Source: a virus
Direction: 5' to 3' (one strand)
Virus record (IMG/VR): IMGVR_UViG_3300025127_004845
Location: 1 to 26,487 of that record
Length of the DNA stretch: 26,487 nt
Each line of letters starts with the position of its first letter. Position 1 is the stretch's first letter. The notes beneath the pieces are model-generated. The model made no database searches. It worked only from the letters and a program-made list of their open reading frames with translations, and was not told the DNA's origin. Below are positions 15,992 to 21,154 of this stretch, one piece after another. Position numbers and translations under genes: made by a program.

Positions 15992-16231
15992 CAGGAAAAA
16001 ATCGTGGTAGGTTGGGTTGTCTCCCGAGGGGAACTATATGTATCTATGAGTATCTATATGTATACCTAGCTGAATACATAGGTGTACTTAGTATTTATAG
16101 GTATACATAGGGTTCTATGTGGATACCTTTAGTATATTGTTGTAGTAATACCTATATTATACTTATAAGGAAGAACACTATACCCAAAAGTATTACTGAG
16201 TATAGTGTTAGAGTTCTGAGCCATTGTGGTG
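15992..16231. repeat. Non-coding region with iteron-like ATACCTA repeats and a long inverted repeat
   Basis: No convincing gene. A 12-bp inverted repeat, TATGTATACCTA at 16057-16068 and TAGGTATACATA at 16098-16109, contains the core ATACCTA. Related copies follow (GATACCTTTA near 16122, ATACCTATA near 16148, and CATAGGTGTA near 16077 in reverse). The stretch lies between the end of the small-gene operon and the replication promoter. An origin or regulator binding region is possible. Confidence 0.5.
16174..16209 (-). terminator. Hairpin downstream of the small-gene operon
   Basis: A 10-bp perfect stem, AACACTATAC at 16174-16183 with GTATAGTGTT at 16200-16209, and a 16-base loop. It follows the last small minus-strand gene, which ends at 16232. 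The downstream tract on the minus strand is only moderately T-rich, so a terminator role is likely but not certain. Confidence 0.5.
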
Positions 16232-16378
16232 TCATTTGCCACTCATTATATTATCATACATTTTTGATACCTTATCTGCATATTCTTTTTGTGTCTTAAA
16301 TTGTTTTATGTCTAATGTTATGACTTCATCTAAAAATTTTATTCTTCTCGCCGTCCATTTATCCATATACGAGGTCAT
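16232..16378 (-). CDS. Small basic protein, unknown (48 aa)
   Basis: 48 residues beginning MTSYMDKWTARRIKFLDEVI, mostly helical, with many Lys. Its ATG overlaps the stop of the upstream 41-residue membrane peptide as TGATG, the usual sign of translational coupling. It is the last gene of the minus-strand small-gene operon, before the hairpin at 16174-16209. No family is recognised. Confidence 0.55.
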   Translation of the reverse strand: MTSYMDKWTARRIKFLDEVITLDIKQFKTQKEYADKVSKMYDNIMSGK

Positions 16379-16503
16379 CACATAAAGTTAAAAATACTGT
16401 TTAATATAGATATTCCAAACAGTCCTATTGTAAAATATATTATAAAAAAACAAAAATATCCATAACATAATTTTAAAAATTTATATAAACTGCTTTCGCC
16501 CAT
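16378..16503 (-). CDS. Small membrane peptide (41 aa)
   Basis: 41 residues beginning MGESSLYKFLKLCYGYFCFF and continuing with a long hydrophobic run to the end (IIYFTIGLFGISIL), enough for one membrane-spanning helix. It starts inside the 3' end of the upstream gene (26-base overlap), and its stop forms TGATG with the next start. AAGGA lies somewhat far upstream. Small membrane peptides among phage early genes often act on host envelope or ion balance, but nothing here shows a target. Confidence 0.5.
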   Translation of the reverse strand: MGESSLYKFLKLCYGYFCFFIIYFTIGLFGISILNSIFNFM

Positions 16504-16663
16504 TGGCTACTTTTTCCTTTCTATACCCCTCAAGAGTTGAAAGTCTTTCTTCGTAGTCCGGGGCATTCAGTTGTTTAAGTTGCTGACTTGCTCTTGATTT
16601 AGACATCAAGCCAGAGAAGAACAAGTAATATATCGTCTCAATACTTGTAATTTTGTTTGTCAT
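16481..16663 (-). CDS. Small protein, unknown (60 aa)
   Basis: 60 residues, helical: ITSIETIYYLFFSGLMSKSR, then ASQQLKQLNAPDYEERLSTL, then a basic end. It starts within ATGA shared with the stop of the gene before it (16660-16663), so it is probably translated by reinitiation. It is part of the minus-strand tiny-gene operon. No family is recognised. Confidence 0.6.
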   Translation of the reverse strand: MTNKITSIETIYYLFFSGLMSKSRASQQLKQLNAPDYEERLSTLEGYRKEKVANGRKQFI

Positions 16664-16803
16664 TTCTTAAGTCGTGTAAAATGTTTGATGTAATCTGAGG
16701 GTACTTTTATTTGTACCCCTTGACTTGTAGTTGCTCTCTTGCCGTTTGCTTCTACAACATAGTCCTCGTCATCAATATACATAATTATTTTGCTATTTAT
16801 CAT
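16660..16803 (-). CDS. Small protein, unknown (47 aa)
   Basis: 47 residues beginning MINSKIIMYIDDEDYVVEAN and ending QIKVPSDYIKHFTRLKK. Its ATG overlaps the end of the upstream gene (TATGATAAATAG), and its own stop overlaps the next gene as ATGA. Both junctions, and the unbroken frame between them, support it as a real gene. The pattern looks like a small beta-rich protein with a basic tail; nothing more can be said. Confidence 0.6.
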   Translation of the reverse strand: MINSKIIMYIDDEDYVVEANGKRATTSQGVQIKVPSDYIKHFTRLKK

Positions 16804-17014
16804 AGGGATATAATCCTTTAAATGTTTCTTGTTTTAATTTTAAACTTTCTGCTGTATCACACTTGACGGCGACTAGTCGTTTGGAATTTTGCTCGTACTT
16901 TTCAAATAGTTTTGTCGCAACCCCCTCACAATCTGTGGTCGTGCCTAATCTTTCGTGTTTCAATGTGCCGTCAGCTAATTCAAACCATATGGTTACCACT
17001 ACTGCTTCAAGCAT
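16793..17014 (-). CDS. Small protein, unknown (73 aa)
   Basis: 73 residues: a strand VVVTIWFELADG, then a helix TKLFEKYEQN and a strand RLVAVKCD. Its start forms TAATG with the upstream stop at 17014, and it overlaps the next gene by 11 bases. It contains two cysteines. It and the preceding 71-residue protein have a similar strand-helix-strand outline, which may mean old duplication, but identity is too low to claim this by eye. Confidence 0.65.
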   Translation of the reverse strand: MLEAVVVTIWFELADGTLKHERLGTTTDCEGVATKLFEKYEQNSKRLVAVKCDTAESLKLKQETFKGLYPYDK

Positions 17015-17226
17015 TATTTAGCTCCTTGTCGTGCAAGATGAAACTTCCAACCAATACACATATATCCTGTTTGTTGTAGCTCATCTCGGTTAATATTCAA
17101 TCGTTTAAACTCTTGTTCAACGACCGGTTCTAGGTTGTTACAGTTCTCTCGTCCCATAACAAACCTCTCCTCCACACCAGTTGGTGTAGAGAAAACTAAG
17201 TATAATGCAAAGAGTTCTTTAGCCAT
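17014..17226 (-). CDS. Small protein, unknown (70 aa)
   Basis: 70 residues from the second of two adjacent ATGs (17226), which has AGGAGG six bases upstream. It begins MAKELFALYLVFSTPTGVEE and contains NCNNLEPVVEQEFKRL, then GYMCIGWKFHLA. Three cysteines. It overlaps the upstream 45-residue gene and shares TAATG with the next gene. No family is recognised. Confidence 0.65.
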   Translation of the reverse strand: MAKELFALYLVFSTPTGVEERFVMGRENCNNLEPVVEQEFKRLNINRDELQQTGYMCIGWKFHLARQGAK

Positions 17227-17356
17227 CATCTTCCTCCTTGTCTAAATCAAATCTAATCCATATTGATGCACCAGCTTCATCACTAAAGTGTTGTACTTCT
17301 TCGTAATCAACGGGTGCATTTTCATCTAACCATTTGATAAATTCTTTTTCATTCAT
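17219..17356 (-). CDS. Small acidic protein, unknown (45 aa)
   Basis: 45 residues, strongly acidic, beginning MNEKEFIKWLDENAPVDYEE and ending FDLDKEEDDG. GAGG lies six bases before the ATG. It overlaps the upstream gene by 8 bases and the downstream start by 8, filling what otherwise looks like a gap of over 100 bases in a tightly packed operon. An acidic small early protein could mimic DNA or bind a host enzyme; that is speculation. Confidence 0.6.
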   Translation of the reverse strand: MNEKEFIKWLDENAPVDYEEVQHFSDEAGASIWIRFDLDKEEDDG

Positions 17357-17798
17357 CACTTTCCTCACTTTCTAATCCCATTGCCTCTCTGTGGTACACT
17401 CCAGAATAATCCCAAGTTTCTTCTAAATAGTGTCCTATTATTGTTACTTCGTCTTTATCAAACATCTCGTGTAGTTTCTTTATTACCGGAAGTGGCGGAG
17501 ACCAAGCTGTGCTAAACCTAATGGATATTCTATCATCATCAATATCTATATCCTCTGTGTCAGCATTCCACTTCGTACCCCAATGTTCTATTGACCAATC
17601 ATACCAATTTTTCTTACCATACTTCTTCTGTTCCTTGTCTCCAAGTTCACCTCTGTATATGTCTTTAGGCATAGGTATTATCTTTTCAAAATCTAATTTG
17701 TCTTTTGAATCAAGTATCTTATTTTTAATATCAGTAATAGTTGTCTTACTATTATCACTTACTAATATTTCTAGTTCGTTGTAACACCAATTAGGCAT
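17349..17798 (-). CDS. Api92-like / YubB ferredoxin-like domain protein
   Basis: 149 residues from the ATG at 17798, which has GGAGG six bases upstream; a longer in-frame start would run into the upstream gene. It begins MPNWCYNELEI, has FEKIIPMPKDIYRGE, then YDWSIEHWGTKWNA and FSTAWSPPLPVIKKLHEMF. These are the landmarks of the Api92/YubB family, which is spread in phages and plasmids and has a ferredoxin-like fold of unknown role. The C-terminus is acidic. It is the best recognised gene of the minus-strand small-gene operon. Confidence 0.82.
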   Translation of the reverse strand: MPNWCYNELEILVSDNSKTTITDIKNKILDSKDKLDFEKIIPMPKDIYRGELGDKEQKKYGKKNWYDWSIEHWGTKWNADTEDIDIDDDRISIRFSTAWSPPLPVIKKLHEMFDKDEVTIIGHYLEETWDYSGVYHREAMGLESEESDE

Positions 17799-18078
17799 CT
17801 CCGTCCTCCAATCTTTCTTGTACTTGTCTTTGTAATTCAAGGTTAACAGTTGATGTTATTAAATGTTGAGCAGACAAAACATCCGGTGCAGTTTCGTGAA
17901 CATAATTAACAGCCACTTCCGTCAACGCAATAGCTATGCTCAAAGCATTAAACTTTTTCTTTTCAGCTTTGTTAATTATCTTACAGAGTTCGTCAACTAC
18001 CCATTCAGTCTGATGTTCATCACATAATTTATTATGCTCAAGTGGTTTCTTTGATTTTATATCTATTACTTTAGTCAT
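17791..18078 (-). CDS. Small helical protein, unknown (95 aa)
   Basis: 95 residues from the ATG at 18078 (a GTG at 18090 is in frame but within the upstream gene). It begins MTKVIDIKSKKPLEH and is then mostly helical (EWVVDELCKIINKAEKKK, LSIAIALTEVAVNYV), ending in a Gln/Glu-rich helix. It overlaps the Api92-like gene by 8 bases and the upstream gene by 8. No family is recognised. Confidence 0.68.
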   Translation of the reverse strand: MTKVIDIKSKKPLEHNKLCDEHQTEWVVDELCKIINKAEKKKFNALSIAIALTEVAVNYVHETAPDVLSAQHLITSTVNLELQRQVQERLEDGDA

Positions 18079-18253
18079 CTTCCACCACACTTTCTATTGT
18101 TTCGTCGTGGACATCAGTAGGCATTCCGTCATTGTGTGGATCACCCCACCCTAGACTAAACTTTTCTTCAGCTTCTTCTTCTGTGTCAGCTTCTACATAA
18201 TACTCAAAAGTTGCCGTGCCATAGGTTGTTATCTTAAAAGTTTTCGTCGTCAT
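18071..18253 (-). CDS. Small acidic protein, possible DpnD/PcfM-like fold (60 aa)
   Basis: 60 residues. The first half, KTFKITTYGTATFEYYVEAD followed by TEEEAEEKF, matches the strand-strand-helix outline (F.I...V.A.s.eEA) of DpnD/PcfM-like small proteins found on mobile elements. The second half is acidic. GGAG precedes the ATG. The match is to a very short pattern and may be chance; function unknown. Confidence 0.6.
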   Translation of the reverse strand: MTTKTFKITTYGTATFEYYVEADTEEEAEEKFSLGWGDPHNDGMPTDVHDETIESVVEDD

Positions 18254-18286
18254 AGTTATTACTCCTTATTTTTAATAGTTAATATT

Positions 18287-18595
18287 TTAACACCAATAGA
18301 CTTGTTCATTGTCTTCCTCCACTTCAGTTAAATTAGCAATACATTCATTTTTATATTCACCATTCTCATCTTCATAATTGCAAGAGTTAATTTCAAATTC
18401 AGATGAACAATCATTACAACCCATTAATTCATTACGGGTTAAATCTTCGTGTTTTAATTTCGGGAATGTTGCTACCCATTCTCCTTTTTTATTCTGATTA
18501 AAAATAACATTATCATCTGCACCACAGTTTATATATTCGTGATAATAGAAATAAAGATTTGTACTTTTACAATCAGGACACTTAACAATGCTCAT
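18287..18595 (-). CDS. Zinc-ribbon-like protein, unknown (102 aa)
   Basis: 102 residues. CPDC at 6-9 and CNDC in the middle (after RNELMG) form two CxxC knuckles that could bind zinc; further Cys residues occur in SCNYED, NECIAN and the last residue. The protein is acidic. Zinc ribbons in small phage proteins often mediate contact with nucleic acids or RNA polymerase, but no target is visible. Its ATG overlaps the stop of the upstream gene by four bases (ATGA). Confidence 0.65.
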   Translation of the reverse strand: MSIVKCPDCKSTNLYFYYHEYINCGADDNVIFNQNKKGEWVATFPKLKHEDLTRNELMGCNDCSSEFEINSCNYEDENGEYKNECIANLTEVEEDNEQVYWC

Positions 18596-18780
18596 TTTTC
18601 TCCCTCACTTTCTTCGAATTGGCTAACAATTCTAATTTTAGTTTCAATGTGTTTATTTAATTTTTCAAGAGCAAGACCATTACAAGCATTGATTGTGTCA
18701 GCATTATTACTTGTACTTGCTTTAATTAGAAAGTGTCTAACTTGCTCAAGTTCTTGGATATCGTTTACAAAATTTTCCAT
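18592..18780 (-). CDS. Small helical protein, unknown (62 aa)
   Basis: 62 residues, probably a helical hairpin or coiled coil: VNDIQELEQVRHFLIKAS and ALEKLNKHIETKIRIV, with an acidic end. It is linked by ATGA to the zinc-ribbon gene downstream. The upstream gap of 11 bases contains the ribosome site GGGGG. No family is recognised. Confidence 0.6.
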   Translation of the reverse strand: MENFVNDIQELEQVRHFLIKASTSNNADTINACNGLALEKLNKHIETKIRIVSQFEESEGEK

Positions 18781-18791
18781 AATTTACCCCC

Positions 18792-18995
18792 TTATATTTT
18801 GCTTTCAATATATAAATTTATCATTAGTTTTATGTCTTCTTCAGTATGAAAGACCGGCTTAACTCTGCTCATAATATATCTAGTATGTTCAGAAATTGTA
18901 GGGTGAGCATCTGCATCACCCCAATCTAAATTTTCAATCATTGAAGAAATAGAGTTTTCTTCTGCCTCGTGATAGTATTGCTTGACTTTACCCAT
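18792..18995 (-). CDS. Small protein, unknown (67 aa)
   Basis: 67 residues, acidic, beginning MGKVKQYYHEAEENSISSMI and including ENLDWGDADAHPTIS. A GGGGG run just upstream is the ribosome site, as in the gene that follows. It has no cysteine or membrane segment. No family is recognised. Confidence 0.6.
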   Translation of the reverse strand: MGKVKQYYHEAEENSISSMIENLDWGDADAHPTISEHTRYIMSRVKPVFHTEEDIKLMINLYIESKI

Positions 18996-19005
18996 AATTA
19001 CCCCC

Positions 19006-19293
19006 TTAAAAGTCTGCTATTATTAATTTATCAGTATTAGGAATTGGCACAACTGCCGTATGTTCCCCAAGGTCTTCAAGTGTGTCTATGCCCTCGTAAT
19101 TGTCTAAACACTCTTTGAGGTTTTCATATTCTGACCACTCGCAACGGATAGCCACAGGGTCAAATAGATAATCTTCGCCCATATTATCAAATAAATAATG
19201 GTACAAAGCTATCGCACCTTGACGGCTAAAGCTTGCATATTCGTCAGATACTAAAGCATCTACAAATTCGTATTCATATACTAATTTTTTCAT
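19006..19293 (-). CDS. First gene of the minus-strand early operon, unknown acidic protein (95 aa)
   Basis: 95 residues, acidic (net negative), beginning MKKLVYEYEFVDALVSDEYA. The middle part, SRQGAIALYHYLFDNMGEDY, is helical, followed by a strand RCEWSEYE, a helix and a C-terminal strand KLIIADF. GGAG precedes the ATG. As the first gene after a consensus promoter it should be among the earliest and most abundant products. An acidic, small, early protein recalls DNA mimics (Ocr, ArdA), but no family motif supports that. Confidence 0.65.
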   Translation of the reverse strand: MKKLVYEYEFVDALVSDEYASFSRQGAIALYHYLFDNMGEDYLFDPVAIRCEWSEYENLKECLDNYEGIDTLEDLGEHTAVVPIPNTDKLIIADF

Positions 19294-19349
19294 TTTACAA
19301 ATCTCCTATAAATGGTTGATATTATTAATTAATACATATTATGACTATT

Positions 19350-19378
19350 AACATATCCTTATATTAACACCCTGTCAA
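19350..19378 (-). promoter_or_regulatory. Sigma70-like promoter of the small-gene early operon
   Basis: On the minus strand TTGACA (19373-19378) and TATGTT (19350-19355) are 17 bases apart, with an AT-rich leader down to the ATG at 19293. A second TTGACT lies about 30 bases upstream. It should drive the run of about 14 small genes down to 16232. Confidence 0.75.
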
Positions 19379-19433
19379 CAAAAAATATAAAATTGTAGTC
19401 AACACCCATAAGTCATTGATTTTGCTGGATAAT

Positions 19434-19520
19434 CCACGTTTTTTTCTTATATTATTTACTTTAGAATGGTTCTAAACAAGGTTTTTTTCTTGCCTAGCTG
19501 TACTCACCCCGTTTTTTTCT
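19434..19520 (+). repeat. T-tract repeats GTTTTTTTCTT, copies 1-3
   Basis: Copies start with G at 19438, 19481 and 19511. The last two are 30 bases apart and the last is preceded by CCCC (19507-19510). The same paired, 30-base spaced arrangement recurs at 19895/19925, and a single clear copy lies at 20518. The non-coding stretch 19294-19658 also holds promoters, a palindrome and a hairpin, listed separately. Confidence 0.7.
19460..19476. promoter_or_regulatory. Palindrome TTTAGAA-N3-TTCTAAA, copy 1
   Basis: TTTAGAATGGTTCTAAA has 7-bp arms. A near-identical 17-mer, with 8-bp arms, occurs at 20062-20078. It lies between two divergent transcription units (minus-strand early operon and plus-strand cassettes), a usual place for an operator. 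Confidence 0.55.
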
Positions 19521-19521
19521 C

Positions 19522-19550
19522 TTGACATATGTGTGTTAGTGTGGTAGTGA
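19522..19550 (+). promoter_or_regulatory. Possible promoter for a short leader RNA
   Basis: A perfect TTGACA at 19522-19527 directly follows repeat copy 3. The -10 is poor (TAGTGA at 17 bases, or AGTGAT at 18). A transcript from here would meet the hairpin at 19578-19613 after a few tens of bases. Confidence 0.35.
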
Positions 19551-19577
19551 TACAAAATCATTTCTCCAAAATGGTGG

Positions 19578-19620
19578 AAACCCCGTAGTCATCTCTGTGT
19601 TGACACGGGGTTTTCTTTTT
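19578..19620 (+). terminator. Hairpin with T-rich tail overlapping the next promoter
   Basis: AAACCCCGT (19578-19586) pairs with ACGGGGTTT (19605-19613), followed by TCTTTTT. The right arm begins inside the TTGACA (19600-19605) of the following promoter, so the same bases serve as terminator and promoter spacer. Confidence 0.6.
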
Positions 19621-19628
19621 GGTACTAT
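19600..19628 (+). promoter_or_regulatory. Sigma70-like promoter of the 59-aa gene
   Basis: TTGACA (19600-19605) and TACTAT (19623-19628) are 17 bases apart; the gene starts at 19659 after AGGAG. Confidence 0.75.
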
Positions 19629-19658
19629 AAATCTTTAACCATTTAACAAGGAGAAACA

Positions 19659-19838
19659 ATGTCATTTAAAATAGTTCTAAAAAAAAATTTAAGTAAGAAA
19701 TATAACCACTTAGTAAATGAACTTCATAAGTTTTGTAAAACAGAACCTAAATCTTTTAACTGTGTTGAAGACGAATACAATCATAAGTTGAAAGTTATAA
19801 AATTAGTTAATCAAATAAAAGAAGAATACAGAAACTAA
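19659..19838 (+). CDS. Small basic protein, unknown (59 aa)
   Basis: 59 residues beginning MSFKIVLKKNLSKKYNHLVN, lysine-rich and helical, with two Cys (KFCKTE and FNCVED) and a C-terminal helix KLVNQIKEEYRN. The evidence for a gene is strong: a consensus promoter at 19600-19628, AGGAG six bases before the ATG, and a strong terminator directly after the stop. It forms a monocistronic cassette with the same design as the next two plus-strand genes. No family is recognised. Confidence 0.75.
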   Translation: MSFKIVLKKNLSKKYNHLVNELHKFCKTEPKSFNCVEDEYNHKLKVIKLVNQIKEEYRN

Positions 19839-19849
19839 GTTCCTTCCGG

Positions 19850-19889
19850 AAAAAGCCCATAGATTAATTTTTGTGGGCTTTTTTTTTGT
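19850..19889 (+). terminator. Rho-independent terminator after the 59-aa gene
   Basis: AAAAAGCCCA (19850-19859) pairs with TGGGCTTTTT (19874-19883), followed by more T. A shared AGTTCCTTC lies just before the hairpin here and also before the terminator of the next cassette. Confidence 0.88.
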
Positions 19890-19936
19890 GCCTCGTTTTT
19901 TTCTTGGGTAGTTATATTTACCCCGTTTTTTTCTTT
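19889..19936 (+). repeat. T-tract repeats GTTTTTTTCTT, copies 4-5
   Basis: G at 19895 and G at 19925 start two copies 30 bases apart, the second preceded by CCCC. The unit beginning TGCCT at 19889 lines up with TGCCT at 20482, each 36 bases before the G of the CCCCG copy. Confidence 0.7.
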
Positions 19937-20000
19937 ATATCTATTAGGTACTGGAGATCAATAGGTGTACTAGATGCTCTCTGAGGCTTTTTATTTAGGC

Positions 20001-20028
20001 TTGTATTATAAATTCATCGTGGTATATT
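20001..20028 (+). promoter_or_regulatory. Probable promoter of the 105-aa gene
   Basis: TTGTAT (20001-20006) and TATATT (20023-20028) with a 16-base spacer. It is weaker than the other cassette promoters. The palindrome at 20062-20078 would lie in the leader. Confidence 0.45.
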
Positions 20029-20061
20029 TAGATAAGCCCAAATAATTTGTGGGTGTTTTAG

Positions 20062-20078
20062 TTTAGAACGGTTCTAAA
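20062..20078. promoter_or_regulatory. Palindrome TTTAGAAC-G-GTTCTAAA, copy 2
   Basis: A perfect 8-bp inverted repeat around one central base, in the leader of the 105-residue gene. It matches copy 1 at 19460-19476 in 16 of 17 positions. Its symmetry and place suggest an operator for a dimeric regulator. Confidence 0.6.
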
Positions 20079-20109
20079 TTAGAAATTAACTATTAAAAGG
20101 AGAAATGTA

Positions 20110-20427
20110 ATGCCAAATTTATTTAAACAAGAACTAGAAAGACTAGGTGTGGTGGACAGTCGTAGTGAAGCATTAGCCAAAGCTACGAACGAAATGCACT
20201 CTGCTCTTTGTTACCTTAGCCCCAGCCAAGCTCTGTTAGTGAGGAAGCTAATGGGTGAAAAGTTTTTCAATTATATTAATTGGTATGGTAATACGGAGGA
20301 CTTAAACTCAGACGTAGGAGCATTGAACCACTTCAGGAATGCTTGTTTGAACGGCAAAAAACCAAAGGTATCTATCGGAAAAGATATGGGCGACCGTATT
20401 CATCAGCTAGAATTACCATTTAAATAA
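20110..20427 (+). CDS. Unknown protein with C-terminal clamp-binding-like motif (105 aa)
   Basis: 105 residues. The body is helical (LFKQELERLGVVDSRSEALA, SPSQALLVRKLMGEKFFNYI). The last eight residues are HQLELPFK. QLELPF closely resembles the sliding-clamp (DnaN) binding peptides of bacteria, such as QLSLPL of Hda, and the free C-terminus is a typical place for such a peptide. The minus-strand gene at 21155-21406 carries the same QLELPFK near its N-terminus. It has its own leader, palindrome, AGGAG site and terminator. Clamp binding, to hijack or block host replication, is an inference. Confidence 0.72.
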   Translation: MPNLFKQELERLGVVDSRSEALAKATNEMHSALCYLSPSQALLVRKLMGEKFFNYINWYGNTEDLNSDVGALNHFRNACLNGKKPKVSIGKDMGDRIHQLELPFK

Positions 20428-20446
20428 ACTCAGTTCCTTCTCTAAG

Positions 20447-20480
20447 AAAGCTCACAGTTTAACAGCTGTGGGCTTTTTTT
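20447..20480 (+). terminator. Rho-independent terminator after the 105-aa gene
   Basis: AAAGCTCACAG (20447-20457) pairs with CTGTGGGCTTT (20466-20476), with one G-T pair, followed by T residues. Confidence 0.85.
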
Positions 20481-20481
20481 A

Positions 20482-20528
20482 TGCCTTTATTTTTTTGGGA
20501 GTAGGGATGTATACCCCGTTTTTTTCTT
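20482..20528 (+). repeat. T-tract repeat CCCCGTTTTTTTCTT, copy 6, with degenerate partner
   Basis: CCCCG at 20514-20518 followed by seven T and CTT. The partner 30 bases upstream is degenerate (TTTATTTTTTTGGG). The unit again lies between the terminator of one cassette and the promoter of the next. Confidence 0.65.
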
Positions 20529-20604
20529 GTTACTATACTATTCCGGCTGGTCTATTTACTCACTCACGGGCTTTATATTAAGACAAAAAAAAATAAATAA
20601 GGGG

Positions 20605-20637
20605 TTGACATAGCTTTTTAATGTGCTACTCTATAAT
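20605..20637 (+). promoter_or_regulatory. Promoter of the zinc-knuckle gene
   Basis: TTGACA (20605-20610), a 16-base spacer, then TACTCT (20627-20632) with a TG extended -10. TATAAT at 20632-20637 overlaps. The same TTGACA-16-TACnCTATAAT arrangement precedes the minus gene at 21406. Confidence 0.7.
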
Positions 20638-20664
20638 TGTAATTGTTAACAAAGGAGAAATGAT

Positions 20665-20895
20665 ATGACAACTGCAAACAACAAAACAATAACTGATCCG
20701 TGTGGCTTGTGTGGTCATTCAATTAAGGGTAATGCTATTCCCAAAGTTTTGGACAATGGTAAGACTTGGACTTGGGACGGAGGCCACAATGGTTGGCCGA
20801 GAGTCGACGGACAGATCTGCGATCAATGTCACGCAGCAGGTGGCGGGGATCGTGTCAATGCAATACGGAGGATCGTAGCAAGTGCCAAAGCTTAA
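20665..20895 (+). CDS. Small zinc-knuckle protein (76 aa)
   Basis: 76 residues. CGLCGH and CDQCHA form two CxxC pairs about 40 residues apart, which could bind one zinc ion. The loop between is rich in Gly and Trp (TWTWDGGHNGWP), and the end is a basic helix. AGGAG and a near-consensus promoter precede it. Base composition differs from its neighbours: of the 120 bases at 20761-20880 I count 68 G or C, while flanking non-coding DNA is very AT-rich. It may have been acquired recently. No family is recognised. It overlaps the next gene by 14 bases. Confidence 0.72.
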   Translation: MTTANNKTITDPCGLCGHSIKGNAIPKVLDNGKTWTWDGGHNGWPRVDGQICDQCHAAGGGDRVNAIRRIVASAKA

Positions 20896-21088
20896 TACGA
20901 TATTCTTTTGGATCGCCATAGCAAACGTTGTGGCGATCTCCTTTCTACTCGGGATGATCTATCCGATCCAACTTGAGATCCTACCGGTCGATAGTATGAT
21001 CTTCATCGGATGCTTGATCCTATATCTAGTATGCTCGATAATTATGTCCTACTATTGGATCCGAGATCCTGAGAACATCTACAAATAA
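20882..21088 (+). CDS. Small two-helix membrane protein (68 aa)
   Basis: 68 residues from GTG 20882, with GGAGG ten bases upstream. Two membrane helices: TIFFWIAIANVVAISFLLGM (6-25) and MIFIGCLILYLVCSIIMSYYW (about 39-59), joined by a short loop with Pro and Asp, and a polar end. Isoleucine is coded mostly by ATC, unlike the ATT/ATA preference of neighbours, and many of these ATC codons make GATC sites. It overlaps the zinc-knuckle gene by 14 bases and ends before a strong terminator. Function unknown. Confidence 0.65.
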   Translation: MPKLNTIFFWIAIANVVAISFLLGMIYPIQLEILPVDSMIFIGCLILYLVCSIIMSYYWIRDPENIYK

Positions 21089-21105
21089 AAAGACTTCTCC
21101 AAAAA

Positions 21106-21133
21106 AAAACCCCAGGGATTAACCTGGGGTTTT
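21106..21133. terminator. Bidirectional terminator between convergent genes
   Basis: AAAACCCCAGG (21106-21116) pairs perfectly with CCTGGGGTTTT (21123-21133) around a six-base loop, with A and T runs on either side. It ends the plus cassette and probably also the minus gene at 21155-21406. Confidence 0.88.
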
Positions 21134-21154
21134 CATTTAGGAAGGATCTAGGAT

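Noticed and set aside
16129-16224. A 31-codon minus-strand ORF just after the last small early gene
   Set aside because: It runs through the hairpin at 16174-16209, has no ribosome site and no clear protein character.
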